From NCBI RefSeq assembly GCF_900188405.1, contig NZ_FZOF01000012.1:150547-214546 (forward strand): a DNA stretch of 64,000 nucleotides, given 5' to 3'. The stretch is from Actinacidiphila glaucinigra (GTDB lineage Bacteria; Actinomycetota; Actinomycetes; Streptomycetales; Streptomycetaceae). The translations under genes and the position numbers were made by a program. Positions 1-8,061 of this stretch are shown one piece after another. The first letter of the stretch is position 1. Each line of letters begins with the position of its first letter. A model generated the notes under the pieces. It saw only the letters and a list, made by a program, of their open reading frames with translations, was not told the origin of the DNA and made no database searches.

Positions 1-255
1 GACGGTCGGGGCGCCCCCGTCGGCGGCGATCGTGTACAGCGCCGCCATGGGGGCCAGCCACACGTAGCCCAGCGACAGGGCGGGCAGGGTGGCCAGCAGC
101 ACCGTCAGCGGCAGCCGGCGGCGCAGCGCGAGGGCGCCGGCCGCCGCGTACGCCGCCGTCAGCGCGAGGGGACCGCCCAGGGAACGGGTGGCCCAGGCCT
201 CGGCCGCCGCGACGGCGACCAGGCCCCCGTCGACGGCGGCCCGGCGGAGTCTCAC
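1..255 (-). CDS. Sensor histidine kinase, N-terminal membrane part (partial)
   Basis: Only the first 85 codons lie in the window; the rest is beyond the left edge. The GTG start at 255 overlaps the TGA of the response regulator gene in a GTGA junction, so the two are translationally coupled. The visible residues are a short Arg-rich start followed by three or four hydrophobic, Ala/Leu-rich stretches, as expected for the membrane sensor region of a NarL-type actinobacterial histidine kinase. No kinase motif (H-box, HATPase) is visible, so the kinase call rests on the coupled regulator and the membrane topology. It could be another membrane protein, but a two-component partner is by far the likeliest. 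Confidence 0.65.
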   Translation of the reverse strand, partial: MRLRRAAVDGGLVAVAAAEAWATRSLGGPLALTAAYAAAGALALRRRLPLTVLLATLPALSLGYVWLAPMAALYTIAADGGAPTV

Positions 256-914
256 GCGGCGCTCCCCGGCGAGAGCCCGGCCCGGTGTGCCGTGATCGCC
301 AGCGACACCCGGTTCGGCGCGTCGAGTTTGCGCAGCAGGGCGCGGACGTGGTCCTTCACCGTGGCCACGGTGATGTAGAGCCGCTCGGCGATCTCCAGGT
401 TCGACAGGCCCCCGGCGACCAGCAGCAGCACCTCCCGCTCCCGTCCGGTCAGCCGGTCCAGGGCCGTACCGGCGGGGTCCGTCTCCCGGGCGTCGGCCGT
501 CCCCAGGTATCCGTCGACCACGGCGCGGCTGACGGTGGGCGTGAAGACCGTCCCGCCGGAGGCGAGCACCCGGACGGCGTCGATGAGGGTGGCGACCGCC
601 GTGTCCTTGAGCAGGAAACCGGTCGCGCCCGCGCGCATGGCGGCGGTGATGTGGGCGCTGGTGTCGAATCCGGTGAGCATCGCGACGGCCGGCGGATCGG
701 GCAGCGCCCGTACGGCGCGCAGCACGGTCAGCCCGTCGGGTTCGGGCATCACCGTGTCCAGGAGCACCAGGTCGGGCGCGTGCCCGCGGACGGCGGCCAG
801 TGCCGCGCGGCTGTCGCAGTCCGCGACCACCCTGATGTCGCCGGCGGACTCCAGGATGCGCCGCAGGGCGGTCCTCACCAGTGTCTCGTCGTCGACCACT
901 ACGACCCGTATCAC
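252..914 (-). CDS. NarL/LuxR-family two-component response regulator
   Basis: A 220-residue response regulator. Residues 1-120 form a receiver domain starting IRVVVVDDE, with the phospho-acceptor Asp in LVLLDTVMPEPDG and the conserved Lys in FLLKD. Residues about 150-215 form a LuxR-type helix-turn-helix (LTGREREVLLLVAGGLSNLEIA). The length is normal for the family. I chose the GTG at 914 because the receiver domain begins right after it; the open frame extends further upstream but that stretch is Arg/Pro-rich and unlike protein. The gene is the first of a two-gene operon with the downstream membrane kinase. The regulated genes and signal are unknown. Confidence 0.9.
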   Translation of the reverse strand: MIRVVVVDDETLVRTALRRILESAGDIRVVADCDSRAALAAVRGHAPDLVLLDTVMPEPDGLTVLRAVRALPDPPAVAMLTGFDTSAHITAAMRAGATGFLLKDTAVATLIDAVRVLASGGTVFTPTVSRAVVDGYLGTADARETDPAGTALDRLTGREREVLLLVAGGLSNLEIAERLYITVATVKDHVRALLRKLDAPNRVSLAITAHRAGLSPGSAA

Positions 915-1208
915 GCTCCCGCGCCTCTCTCCCGACGGCCTTCCACTCCACCCGGGGGTGGACCGCGATGTCCGTCCCGGGGGTGATCCTCCGGCGGCGC
1001 CGGACCGGCGGAATCGACGGCGATCGTAACGAGCGCACCGCCGGGTCGCATGCCCGGGCGGCCGTGCCCGTCGGTCGACGGGGGAGACCGGGGGCCGACG
1101 GGGGCCGGCGGGGGACGACGCGGCCCGCGGAGGAACCACGGGGAACGGGGGTTCTCATGCCGTGGACCAAGGGCGGGGGCGCAGGCCCCGGCCCGTCGGG
1201 AAACGGCG
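915..1208. other. Intergenic region without a recognisable gene
   Basis: About 290 bases upstream of the response regulator. I see no protein-like frame. It contains a short GC hairpin near 946-962 (TCCACCC/GGGTGGA type) and several runs of G. The promoter of the two-component operon should lie here, but no clear -35/-10 pair stands out. Confidence 0.5.
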
Positions 1209-1234
1209 GGCCACGCCTCCTCGGGGGCGTGGCC
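1209..1234 (-). terminator. Hairpin terminator of the phosphatase gene
   Basis: A perfect 9-bp stem, GGCCACGCC paired with GGCGTGGCC around an 8-base loop, begins 7 bases past the stop of the leftward gene ending at 1241. It lacks a long T tract, which is usual for Streptomyces terminators. Confidence 0.55.
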
Positions 1235-1240
1235 CCGCTG

Positions 1241-2050
1241 TCACGCGGAGCCGGTCAGGCCCGCCGCCTCCAGCAGGTAGGCGGTCATCGGGTCGTAGTG
1301 GCGCGGGTCGGTGACGTGGTCGTCGAGCGGGACGGTCACCGAGACCGTGCCCTCCGCCTCGGCGAGGAAGAGCGCCGGGTCGTTGCAGTCGGCGAAGCCG
1401 ATCGCGTCGATGCCGCGCTGTCCGGCGCACCCCGCCCAGCCGTGGTCGGCGACGACCAGGTCGGGCATCGGCCGGCCCTGCGCGGCCAGCCCGTCCAGGA
1501 CCGCCGCCATCGGACCGGGGGAGTGGGTGTGCCACAGCGTGGCGCCGCGCTCCAGCATGGCCACGTCGCAGAACTGGAAGACGCCGCCCTCGTCGGTGGA
1601 CAGCCCGCCGGGGATCGCGACGACCTCGGCCCCGGCGGCCCCCGCGGCCGCCGCGAGGGTCCGGTGGACGTCCAGCAGGCCGCCGGGGTGGCCGGTGGCG
1701 AACAGCACCCGCTGCCCGCCCTCCACGGCCTTGCAGAGCATTCGGGCGGCACGGTCCAGGGCGCTGATCGTCAGCTCGGGGTCGATGGTGTCCTGCCCGC
1801 GGAGGTGGCCGGGGTCGGCCACGACCCCGCAGCGCTCGGCCATGACCGCCAGCACCGCCTCCTCGTCCGTCCAGCGGTCGCCGAACTCCAGGCCGAACCA
1901 GTAGTGGCGGTCGCCCTCGGCGAGTCTGCGGTAGTGCGAGCGGTTGTTCTCGCGGGGAGTGGCGACGTCGCCCGCGATGCGCGTGCGTACGAGGTGGTCG
2001 GCGAGGGCCTTGCGGGACGGCGCGGTGACATGGGGCAGCATGACCCCCAT
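1241..2050 (-). CDS. Phosphatase-family protein of unknown substrate
   Basis: A 269-residue cytoplasmic protein of a family that is common in actinobacteria and usually labelled simply phosphatase. Visible features are a conserved N-terminal segment (TPRENNRSHYRRLA), a glycine-rich segment with LFATGHPGGLLDVH, and DLVVADHGWAGCAGQRG. The His and Asp residues in these segments are plausible metal or substrate ligands, but no biochemical role is established that I know of. Two ATG codons compete for the start, at 2050 and 2041; neither has a strong ribosome site. It stands alone, ended by a hairpin, and is unlinked in function to its neighbours as far as I can see. Confidence 0.65.
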   Translation of the reverse strand: MGVMLPHVTAPSRKALADHLVRTRIAGDVATPRENNRSHYRRLAEGDRHYWFGLEFGDRWTDEEAVLAVMAERCGVVADPGHLRGQDTIDPELTISALDRAARMLCKAVEGGQRVLFATGHPGGLLDVHRTLAAAAGAAGAEVVAIPGGLSTDEGGVFQFCDVAMLERGATLWHTHSPGPMAAVLDGLAAQGRPMPDLVVADHGWAGCAGQRGIDAIGFADCNDPALFLAEAEGTVSVTVPLDDHVTDPRHYDPMTAYLLEAAGLTGSA

Positions 2051-2153
2051 TGTCGCCTGCTGTCGGACGTGCGTGCGGGGGGCCGGCGATCGACGCCGGT
2101 CCGTTACCTCCTGCCGGGGCGTCAGGAAGCCTGCCACCGCCGGGCGCACGGGT

Positions 2154-3659
2154 TCACAGCCAGCGCAGCGCGAACCACAGCTCCATGCGTACGTCCGGGT
2201 CGTCCAGGTCCGCCCCCAGCAGGGCCGCCGCCCGCCCGATGCGCTGGCGCACGGTGTTGCGGTGCACCTCCAGGGCGACGGCCGTACGGTCCCAGCTGCC
2301 GTGCAGACCGATCCAGGTGCGCAGCGTCTCCACCAGGGCGGGCGAGTCCGTCACCGGCGCCAGCAGGTCCTCCGCCCTGGCCCGGGCGTCGTCCGGGCTG
2401 ACCAGTCCGGTCATGCCGGGACCGGCTCCGCGGTGGACCACCAGCGGCGCACGGGTGCCGATCGCCCGGCGCAGCGCGGCCGCGGCCTGTCCGTCCCCGG
2501 TGACGAGGGCGGCCACCGCCACGGGGCCGCTCACCCCGAGGGTCCACCCCGGCTGGGCGGTCACCTCGCGTCCGGCCGGCAGCAGCAGGCGTACGACCGC
2601 GTCGCCCGGCTCGATCAGTGCGGTGCCCAGTGCCGTGCCGAGGGCGGCGGCCGCCAGGGGTCCGGCCGGGCCGCCGCGTCTGCGGGCGTGGACGACGGCC
2701 CACCGGGACCCGGGTCCCAGCAGCGGGGCGGCCTCCTCCGGGGCCGCGCCCAGCAGCAGCCGGACCAGTGCCGCGGAACGGCCCGCCTCCGCGCTGCCCA
2801 GGTGCGGCCCGGTGAGCAGGGAGAGCAGCACGGCCGCGACGTTGGCGACCGCGTGGTCGCCCGGATCGGGACGGCCCGTCACCAGGACGAGCGCCGGCCG
2901 CTCGCTCGGGGCTCCGCCGGCGAGGGCGTACGCCGACAGGCGCGTCCCCGCGTGGGAGTCGGTCGCCGACGACGGCGCGTGCGCGTCCGGCGCCGGGCGT
3001 ACCACCCCGGCGAGCCGGACCGCCGCCGCACGCGCCCCGGGGTCCGGGACACTGCCCGCCGCGTACACCTCGGAGCCGTCCGGGGCGATCAGCGCGGCCC
3101 AGGCGCCCAGACGGCCGGCGAGCCTGCGCAGCACCGAGGGGACGGGATCGGGGCGCGCGGCGGCCGCGGCCAGGGCCTGCTGCGACTCGGTGACGTGCCG
3201 CAGCTCGCGGACCCTGGCCTCGCCCATGGCCTGCCATACCGCCCGCGCGACGGCGGTGAAGGGCGTCCGCGGCGGCACCTCCACCAGCGGCAGGCCGTGC
3301 CGGTCGCAGGCGGCGAGCAGCGCCGCCGGAGTCTCGTCGTGCACCGGGGCGAGGCCGAAGCCGAGCGCCGACGCCCCCGCCTCGACGGTGCGGGCCACGT
3401 AGCGGTCCAGGTAGGCGCCGGCGCCCTTCGCCGACGCGAAGTGCACCCCCGCGGTCAGCAGCAGCTCCCCGCCGAGCAGATAGGGGAAGGGGTCCTCCAT
3501 CTCGCTGGTGTGCACCCACTGGACGCGGACGTCCCGCTCGGCAGCGGACGGTCCCGCGACCTGGCGCAGCCCGAGGTCGGGCAGGGCGAGCAGGGCGGCA
3601 AGGGGGATCGGCGGGGTGGGCGGGACGGCCGGCGCCGGGTCCCGGCGCGGGGGAGTCAT
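2154..3659 (-). CDS. PucR-family transcriptional regulator
   Basis: A 501-residue activator of the PucR/CdaR type. Residues about 20-140 match the N-terminal PucR (purine catabolism) domain, the middle is a variable sensor region, and residues about 440-495 are the C-terminal PucR helix-turn-helix (TAVALEVHRNTVRQRIGRA). The ATG at 3659 is preceded by a near-perfect ribosome site, GGAGGAAACGCAC-ATG. It is divergent from the symporter-ureohydrolase-ThDP enzyme genes and is the obvious candidate regulator of them; PucR proteins commonly control purine, ureide or other nitrogen-compound catabolism next door. Its own ribosome site lies in the 3' arm of a 10-bp inverted repeat (see 3663-3700), which suggests autoregulation or translational control. 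Confidence 0.85.
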   Translation of the reverse strand: MTPPRRDPAPAVPPTPPIPLAALLALPDLGLRQVAGPSAAERDVRVQWVHTSEMEDPFPYLLGGELLLTAGVHFASAKGAGAYLDRYVARTVEAGASALGFGLAPVHDETPAALLAACDRHGLPLVEVPPRTPFTAVARAVWQAMGEARVRELRHVTESQQALAAAAARPDPVPSVLRRLAGRLGAWAALIAPDGSEVYAAGSVPDPGARAAAVRLAGVVRPAPDAHAPSSATDSHAGTRLSAYALAGGAPSERPALVLVTGRPDPGDHAVANVAAVLLSLLTGPHLGSAEAGRSAALVRLLLGAAPEEAAPLLGPGSRWAVVHARRRGGPAGPLAAAALGTALGTALIEPGDAVVRLLLPAGREVTAQPGWTLGVSGPVAVAALVTGDGQAAAALRRAIGTRAPLVVHRGAGPGMTGLVSPDDARARAEDLLAPVTDSPALVETLRTWIGLHGSWDRTAVALEVHRNTVRQRIGRAAALLGADLDDPDVRMELWFALRWL

Positions 3660-3662
3660 GTG

Positions 3663-3700
3663 CGTTTCCTCCGTCCGGGCCGCTGGCGATGGAGGAAACG
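3663..3700 (-). promoter_or_regulatory. Inverted repeat covering the pucR-like gene's ribosome site
   Basis: CGTTTCCTCC at 3663-3672 and GGAGGAAACG at 3691-3700 are exact complements separated by 18 bases. On the leftward transcript this reads anti-Shine-Dalgarno, loop, Shine-Dalgarno, CAC, ATG. If the transcript starts upstream of 3700 the hairpin would hide the ribosome site; if not, the same sequence may be a protein-binding operator in the divergent promoter region. Confidence 0.5.
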
Positions 3701-3786
3701 TACACTTCAGCGTCTCTTCCCGGCCACCTATCGTCACCGCAGAGGAAGCCAGCGGCTCCGCCCGCGCTACCGATGGAGGAGGGCTC

Positions 3787-5256
3787 ATGGCCGTCGACTA
3801 CGCCGTGATCATCGCGTATCTGGCCGGCATGCTCGCCATGGGCTGGTGGGGCATGCGCCGCGCCAGGTCCAAGAGCGAGTTCCTGGTCGCCGGCCGCCGG
3901 CTGGGCCCGTCGATGTACTCCGGCACCATGGCGGCGATCGTCCTCGGCGGCGCCTCCACCATCGGCGGCGTCGGCCTCGGCTACCGGTACGGACTGTCCG
4001 GCGCCTGGATGGTCTTCACCATCGGCCTCGGCCTGCTGGCGCTGAGCGTCTTCTTCTCGGCCCGCATCGCCCGGCTGAAGGTCTACACCGTCTCCGAGAT
4101 GCTCGACCTGCGCTACGGCGGCTCGGCCGGGGTCATCTCCGGCGTCGTGATGTGGGCGTACACGCTCATGCTCGCGGTCACCTCGACCATCGCCTACGCG
4201 ACGATCTTCGACGTCCTGTTCGGCCTGGACCGCACCCTGGCGATCGTCCTGGGCGGCGCCGTCGTGGTGGCGTACTCGACGCTGGGCGGCATGTGGTCGA
4301 TCACGCTCACCGACATGGTGCAGTTCGTGGTCAAGACCCTCGGCGTGCTGGTCCTGCTGCTGCCGATCGCGGTGGTCAAGGCGGGCGGCTTCGCGGAGAT
4401 GAAGGCGCAGCTGCCGACCGAGTACTTCGCGCCCCTGGGCATCGGCGGGCAGACGATCTTCACCTATGTGCTGATCTACACCTTCGGCATGCTCATCGGA
4501 CAGGACATCTGGCAGCGGGTGTTCACCGCCCGCAGCGACAGGGTCGCCAAGCTCGGCGGCACCGTCGCCGGTGTCTACTGCCTGGTGTACGCCATCGCCG
4601 GCGCCGTCATCGGCACCGCCGCGAAGGTGCTGTACCCCGATCTGGCTGCGGCCGACGACGCCTTCGCCACCATCGTCAAGGACGCGCTGCCGGTGGGCGT
4701 GCGCGGCCTGGTGCTGGCCGCCGCGCTCTCCGCGGTGATGTCCACCTCCTCCGGTGCGCTGATCGCCTGCGCCACGGTGGCCAACAACGACATCTGGTCG
4801 CGGCTGCGCGGCGTGGTCGGCCGCGGGCGGGACGACGAGGGCGCGCACGACGAGGTGGCGGGCAACCGCGCCTTCATCCTGATCATGGGTGTGGCCGTCA
4901 TCGGCATCGCCATCGCGCTGAACAACGTCGTCGAGGCGCTGACCGTGGCCTACAACCTGCTCGTCGGCGGGCTGCTGGTGCCGATCCTCGGCGGACTGCT
5001 CTGGAGGCGGGGCACCGCACCGGGCGCCCTGTCCTCGGTCGTGGTCGGAGGCGTGGCGGTCGTCGGCTTGATGGCCTGGAAGGGCATCCTCGCCAACGAA
5101 CCCGTCTACTACGGCCTTCTGGCGTCCCTGGTCGCCTACGTCGCGGTGAGCCTCGCCACCAAGCCGACCGACGCCGCCGTGCTGGCGGCCTGGCGGGAGC
5201 GGCTGGCCGGACGGACCCCCGTCCCGGCCGCCGAGGGGACCGTTCCGGTCGGATAA
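3787..5256 (+). CDS. Sodium:solute symporter (SSS family)
   Basis: A 489-residue integral membrane protein of the sodium/solute symporter family, normal in length and with about 13 hydrophobic segments. Family features include the N-terminal segment with FLVAGRRLG, the STIGGVGLGYRYG stretch, and ALSAVMSTSSGALIA in the late core, where Na+-binding Ser/Thr residues lie in this family. The ATG at 3787 follows GGAGGAGGG. It is the first of three rightward genes (symporter, ureohydrolase, ThDP enzyme), divergent from the PucR regulator, so it probably imports the compound that the next two enzymes degrade. The substrate cannot be read from sequence; a guanidino acid, ureide or similar is my inference. 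Confidence 0.85.
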   Translation: MAVDYAVIIAYLAGMLAMGWWGMRRARSKSEFLVAGRRLGPSMYSGTMAAIVLGGASTIGGVGLGYRYGLSGAWMVFTIGLGLLALSVFFSARIARLKVYTVSEMLDLRYGGSAGVISGVVMWAYTLMLAVTSTIAYATIFDVLFGLDRTLAIVLGGAVVVAYSTLGGMWSITLTDMVQFVVKTLGVLVLLLPIAVVKAGGFAEMKAQLPTEYFAPLGIGGQTIFTYVLIYTFGMLIGQDIWQRVFTARSDRVAKLGGTVAGVYCLVYAIAGAVIGTAAKVLYPDLAAADDAFATIVKDALPVGVRGLVLAAALSAVMSTSSGALIACATVANNDIWSRLRGVVGRGRDDEGAHDEVAGNRAFILIMGVAVIGIAIALNNVVEALTVAYNLLVGGLLVPILGGLLWRRGTAPGALSSVVVGGVAVVGLMAWKGILANEPVYYGLLASLVAYVAVSLATKPTDAAVLAAWRERLAGRTPVPAAEGTVPVG

Positions 5257-5308
5257 AGTCACAAAGCGAGCAGAGCGCAACGAAGCGTACGAAAGAAGGC
5301 AGTTACCC

Positions 5309-6271
5309 ATGAGCAGCACCGAGCCGCGCGGCCCCATCGACTCCTCCCGCACCCCGCGGTACGCCGGTCCCGCCACCTTCGCGCGGCTCCCGCGCCTCGA
5401 CGAGGTCGGCACCACCGACGTCGCCGTGGTCGGCGTGCCCTTCGACGCGGGCGTCTCCTACCGCCCCGGCGCGCGCTTCGGCGGCAACGCGATCCGCGAG
5501 GCCTCCCGTCTGCTGCGCCCGTACAACCCGGCGCAGGACGCCTCGCCCTTCGCGCTCGCCCAGGTCGCGGACGCCGGTGACATCGCCGCCAACCCGTTCG
5601 ACATCCATGAGGCCGTCGAGACCATCCAGGCCGCCGCCGACGACCTGCTCGACACCGGCGCCCGCCTGATGACCCTCGGCGGCGACCACACCATCTCGCT
5701 GCCCCTGCTGCGCGCCATGGCCCGCAAGCACGGCCCGGTCGCCCTGCTGCACTTCGACGCCCACCTCGACACCTGGGACACCTACTTCGGGGCCGAGTAC
5801 ACCCACGGCACCCCGTTCCGCCGGGCCGTCGAGGAGGGCGTCCTCGACACCTCCGCGCTCTCCCACGTCGGCACCCGCGGCCCCCTGTACGGCAAGCAGG
5901 ACCTCACCGACGACGAGAAGATGGGCTTCGGCATCGTCACCTCCGCCGACGTCTACCGGCGCGGCGCCGACGAGGTCGCCCAGCAGTTGCGCGAGCGCAT
6001 CGGCGACCGCCCGCTCTACATCTCCATCGACATCGACGTCCTCGACCCGGCGCACGCCCCCGGCACCGGCACCCCCGAGGCCGGCGGCATCACCTCCCGC
6101 GAGCTGCTGGAGATCCTGCGGGGCCTGGCCTCCTGCAACCTGGTCTCCGCCGACGTCGTCGAGGTCGCCCCCGCCTACGACCACGCCGAGATCACCAGCG
6201 TCGCGGCCTCCCACACCGCCTACGAGCTGACCACGATCATGACCCGGCAGATCGCGGCGGGCCGCGCATGA
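5309..6271 (+). CDS. Ureohydrolase (agmatinase / guanidinobutyrase type)
   Basis: A 320-residue arginase/agmatinase-family enzyme that hydrolyses a guanidino group to urea and an amine. The binuclear Mn site is complete: GGDHT at residues 124-128, DAHLD at 150-154 and DIDVLD at 241-246, followed by PAHAPGTGTPE. The last of these is characteristic of agmatinase and guanidinobutyrase rather than arginase. The ATG at 5309 has an AAGAAGG ribosome site. Its stop overlaps the start of the ThDP enzyme by four bases (ATGA). Because there is a dedicated transporter and a ThDP enzyme rather than polyamine genes, 4-guanidinobutyrate or a related guanidino acid is at least as likely a substrate as agmatine. 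Confidence 0.85.
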   Translation: MSSTEPRGPIDSSRTPRYAGPATFARLPRLDEVGTTDVAVVGVPFDAGVSYRPGARFGGNAIREASRLLRPYNPAQDASPFALAQVADAGDIAANPFDIHEAVETIQAAADDLLDTGARLMTLGGDHTISLPLLRAMARKHGPVALLHFDAHLDTWDTYFGAEYTHGTPFRRAVEEGVLDTSALSHVGTRGPLYGKQDLTDDEKMGFGIVTSADVYRRGADEVAQQLRERIGDRPLYISIDIDVLDPAHAPGTGTPEAGGITSRELLEILRGLASCNLVSADVVEVAPAYDHAEITSVAASHTAYELTTIMTRQIAAGRA

Positions 6272-7875
6272 GCGAGCGGAACGGCGGCGACCTGGTCGTC
6301 GAGTCCCTGGCGGCGCTCGGCGCGACGACCGTCTTCGGGCTGCCCGGGCAGCACGCCCTCGGCGCCTTCGACGCGCTGCGGCGCTCGAAGCTGGAGTACG
6401 TGGGCCTGCGTGTGGAGAACAACGCGGGTTTCGCCGCGGACGCGTACGCCCGCGTCACGGGCGGCGCCGCGCCGCTGCTGGTCTCCACCGGCCCCGGCGC
6501 GCTCATGACGCTCGCCGCGCTCCAGGAGTCGGCCGCCGCCTCGGTGCCGGTCGTCGCCATCGGCAGCCAGGTGCCGGTCGCCGGACTCGGCGGTGGCCGC
6601 CACGGCTACCTGCACGAACTCGTCGACCAGAAGGCGTCGTTCCGCGACATCGTCAAGTCGGTGCACACCGTGCGCACCGCCTCCCAGATCCCCTCGGCCC
6701 TCGCCGCCGCCTGGGAGACGGCCCTGACCGCGCCGTACGGGCCGGTCTGGGTGGAGATCCCGCAGGACGTGCTGCTCGCCCCCGTCACCGTCCCGCCGGT
6801 CGGGGAGCTGGCTGCCGAGCCGCGGCCGCTGCGCCCGCGCGCCGAGCTGGTCGCCGAGGCCGCGGCGCTGCTGTCCCGTGCCGAGCGGCCGGTCGTGCTG
6901 GCCGGCGGCGGGGTCGTGCGCGCGGGGGCCGAGGCCGAGCTTCGTGCCCTCGCCGAGCGGCTCGACGCCCCGGTCGCCTGCACCTTCGGCGGCAAGGGGG
7001 CCTTCCCCTGGGAGCACCCGCTGTCGCTGCGGAGCTGGCTGGAGGACCGGCACACCACCGACTTCCTGGAGGACGCCGACGTCCTGCTGGTCGTCGGTTC
7101 CGGGCTGGGCGAGCTCTCCTCGAACTACCACACCTTCCGCCCGCGCGGCCGGGTGATCCAGGTCGAGGCCGACCTCGGCAAGCTGGAGTCCAACCACCCG
7201 GCGCTCGGCATCCACGCCGACGCCCGGCTCGCCCTCGGCGCGCTCGCGGCGGCCGTCGGCGAACGCCGCGACGCGGCGGCACCCGGGGTGGTGGCGGCCC
7301 TGCTGGAGCGGGTCCGGGAGCGGATCGACGGCCAGGACCTCGGCCTGGAACGGGGCGTGCTCGCCGCCGTCCGGGACGCCCTCCCCGAGGACGCCCCCAG
7401 CTTCTGGGACATGACGATCCTCGCCTACTGGGCCTGGTCGGCGTGGCCCGGTCCGATGCACTCCGCACAGGGCGCCGGCGGCCTCGGCTACGGCTTCCCG
7501 GCGGCGCTCGGCGCGGCCGCCGCGGACCGCACCCGGCCCGTACTGGCCGTCTCGGGCGACGGCGGCGCGATGTACTCGATCGCCGAGCTCGCCACGGCCC
7601 GGCAGTACGCCCTGCCCGTCACCTGGCTGATCGTCGACGACGGCGGCTACGGCATCCTGCGCGAGTACATGACGGACGCCTTCGGCGAGGCCACCGGGAC
7701 CGAACTGGCCCGGCCGGACTTCGTCGCCCTGGCCGGATCCTTCGGCGTCCCGGCGGTCCGTACGAGCCCCGAGAGGCTCCGGGACGACCTCGCGGAGGCC
7801 CTCGCGGCGCCCGGCCCCTCGGTGGTCGTGCTCCCCGCGTGCCTGCGGATGTTCGCGCCGACCCACCTGGGGTGA
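6268..7875 (+). CDS. Thiamine-diphosphate-dependent enzyme (acetolactate synthase-like)
   Basis: A 535-residue ThDP enzyme with the usual three domains: pyrimidine-binding (1-165), central (185-320) and pyrophosphate-binding (370-530). The catalytic Glu is residue 50 (GLRVENNAGFAADAYAR). The ThDP/Mg motif starts SGDGGAMYS and ends DDGGYG. It resembles large acetolactate synthase subunits and benzoylformate-decarboxylase-like enzymes, but no small regulatory subunit is nearby and the context is catabolic, so a role in branched-chain amino acid synthesis is unlikely. It probably decarboxylates a 2-oxo acid linked to the guanidino compound handled by the coupled ureohydrolase. The exact reaction is not deducible. 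Confidence 0.75.
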   Translation: MSERNGGDLVVESLAALGATTVFGLPGQHALGAFDALRRSKLEYVGLRVENNAGFAADAYARVTGGAAPLLVSTGPGALMTLAALQESAAASVPVVAIGSQVPVAGLGGGRHGYLHELVDQKASFRDIVKSVHTVRTASQIPSALAAAWETALTAPYGPVWVEIPQDVLLAPVTVPPVGELAAEPRPLRPRAELVAEAAALLSRAERPVVLAGGGVVRAGAEAELRALAERLDAPVACTFGGKGAFPWEHPLSLRSWLEDRHTTDFLEDADVLLVVGSGLGELSSNYHTFRPRGRVIQVEADLGKLESNHPALGIHADARLALGALAAAVGERRDAAAPGVVAALLERVRERIDGQDLGLERGVLAAVRDALPEDAPSFWDMTILAYWAWSAWPGPMHSAQGAGGLGYGFPAALGAAAADRTRPVLAVSGDGGAMYSIAELATARQYALPVTWLIVDDGGYGILREYMTDAFGEATGTELARPDFVALAGSFGVPAVRTSPERLRDDLAEALAAPGPSVVVLPACLRMFAPTHLG

Positions 7876-7917
7876 CCGGGCGGGCCCCGGCCCGCCCGCG
7901 CCCGCCCGTCCCCCCGG

Positions 7918-7931
7918 GCGAAACGTTTCGC
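7918..7931. promoter_or_regulatory. Perfect 14-bp palindrome, LacI-type operator candidate
   Basis: GCGAAACGTTTCGC is an exact palindrome with a central CG, the layout of LacI-family operators. It lies 43 bases past the ThDP gene and 130 bases before the ABC exporter, in the region where the exporter promoter should be. Confidence 0.45.
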
Positions 7932-8061
7932 TGCCCTTTGTCCCAGGACCTCCGTCCGAGCGCTGTCGGACCTTCGTCGTAGTTTTGTTGCGGGAGGATG
8001 AAATCAGCACTCCAGCGCGTTGTGATCCTCCGGCGAGCAGGACGGGACGGAAGGACACCGG

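Noticed and set aside
2122..5415. Minus-strand frame of about 1,100 codons
   Set aside because: It overlaps the symporter and PucR genes out of frame and shows no recognisable family; it is the GC-rich complement of real genes.
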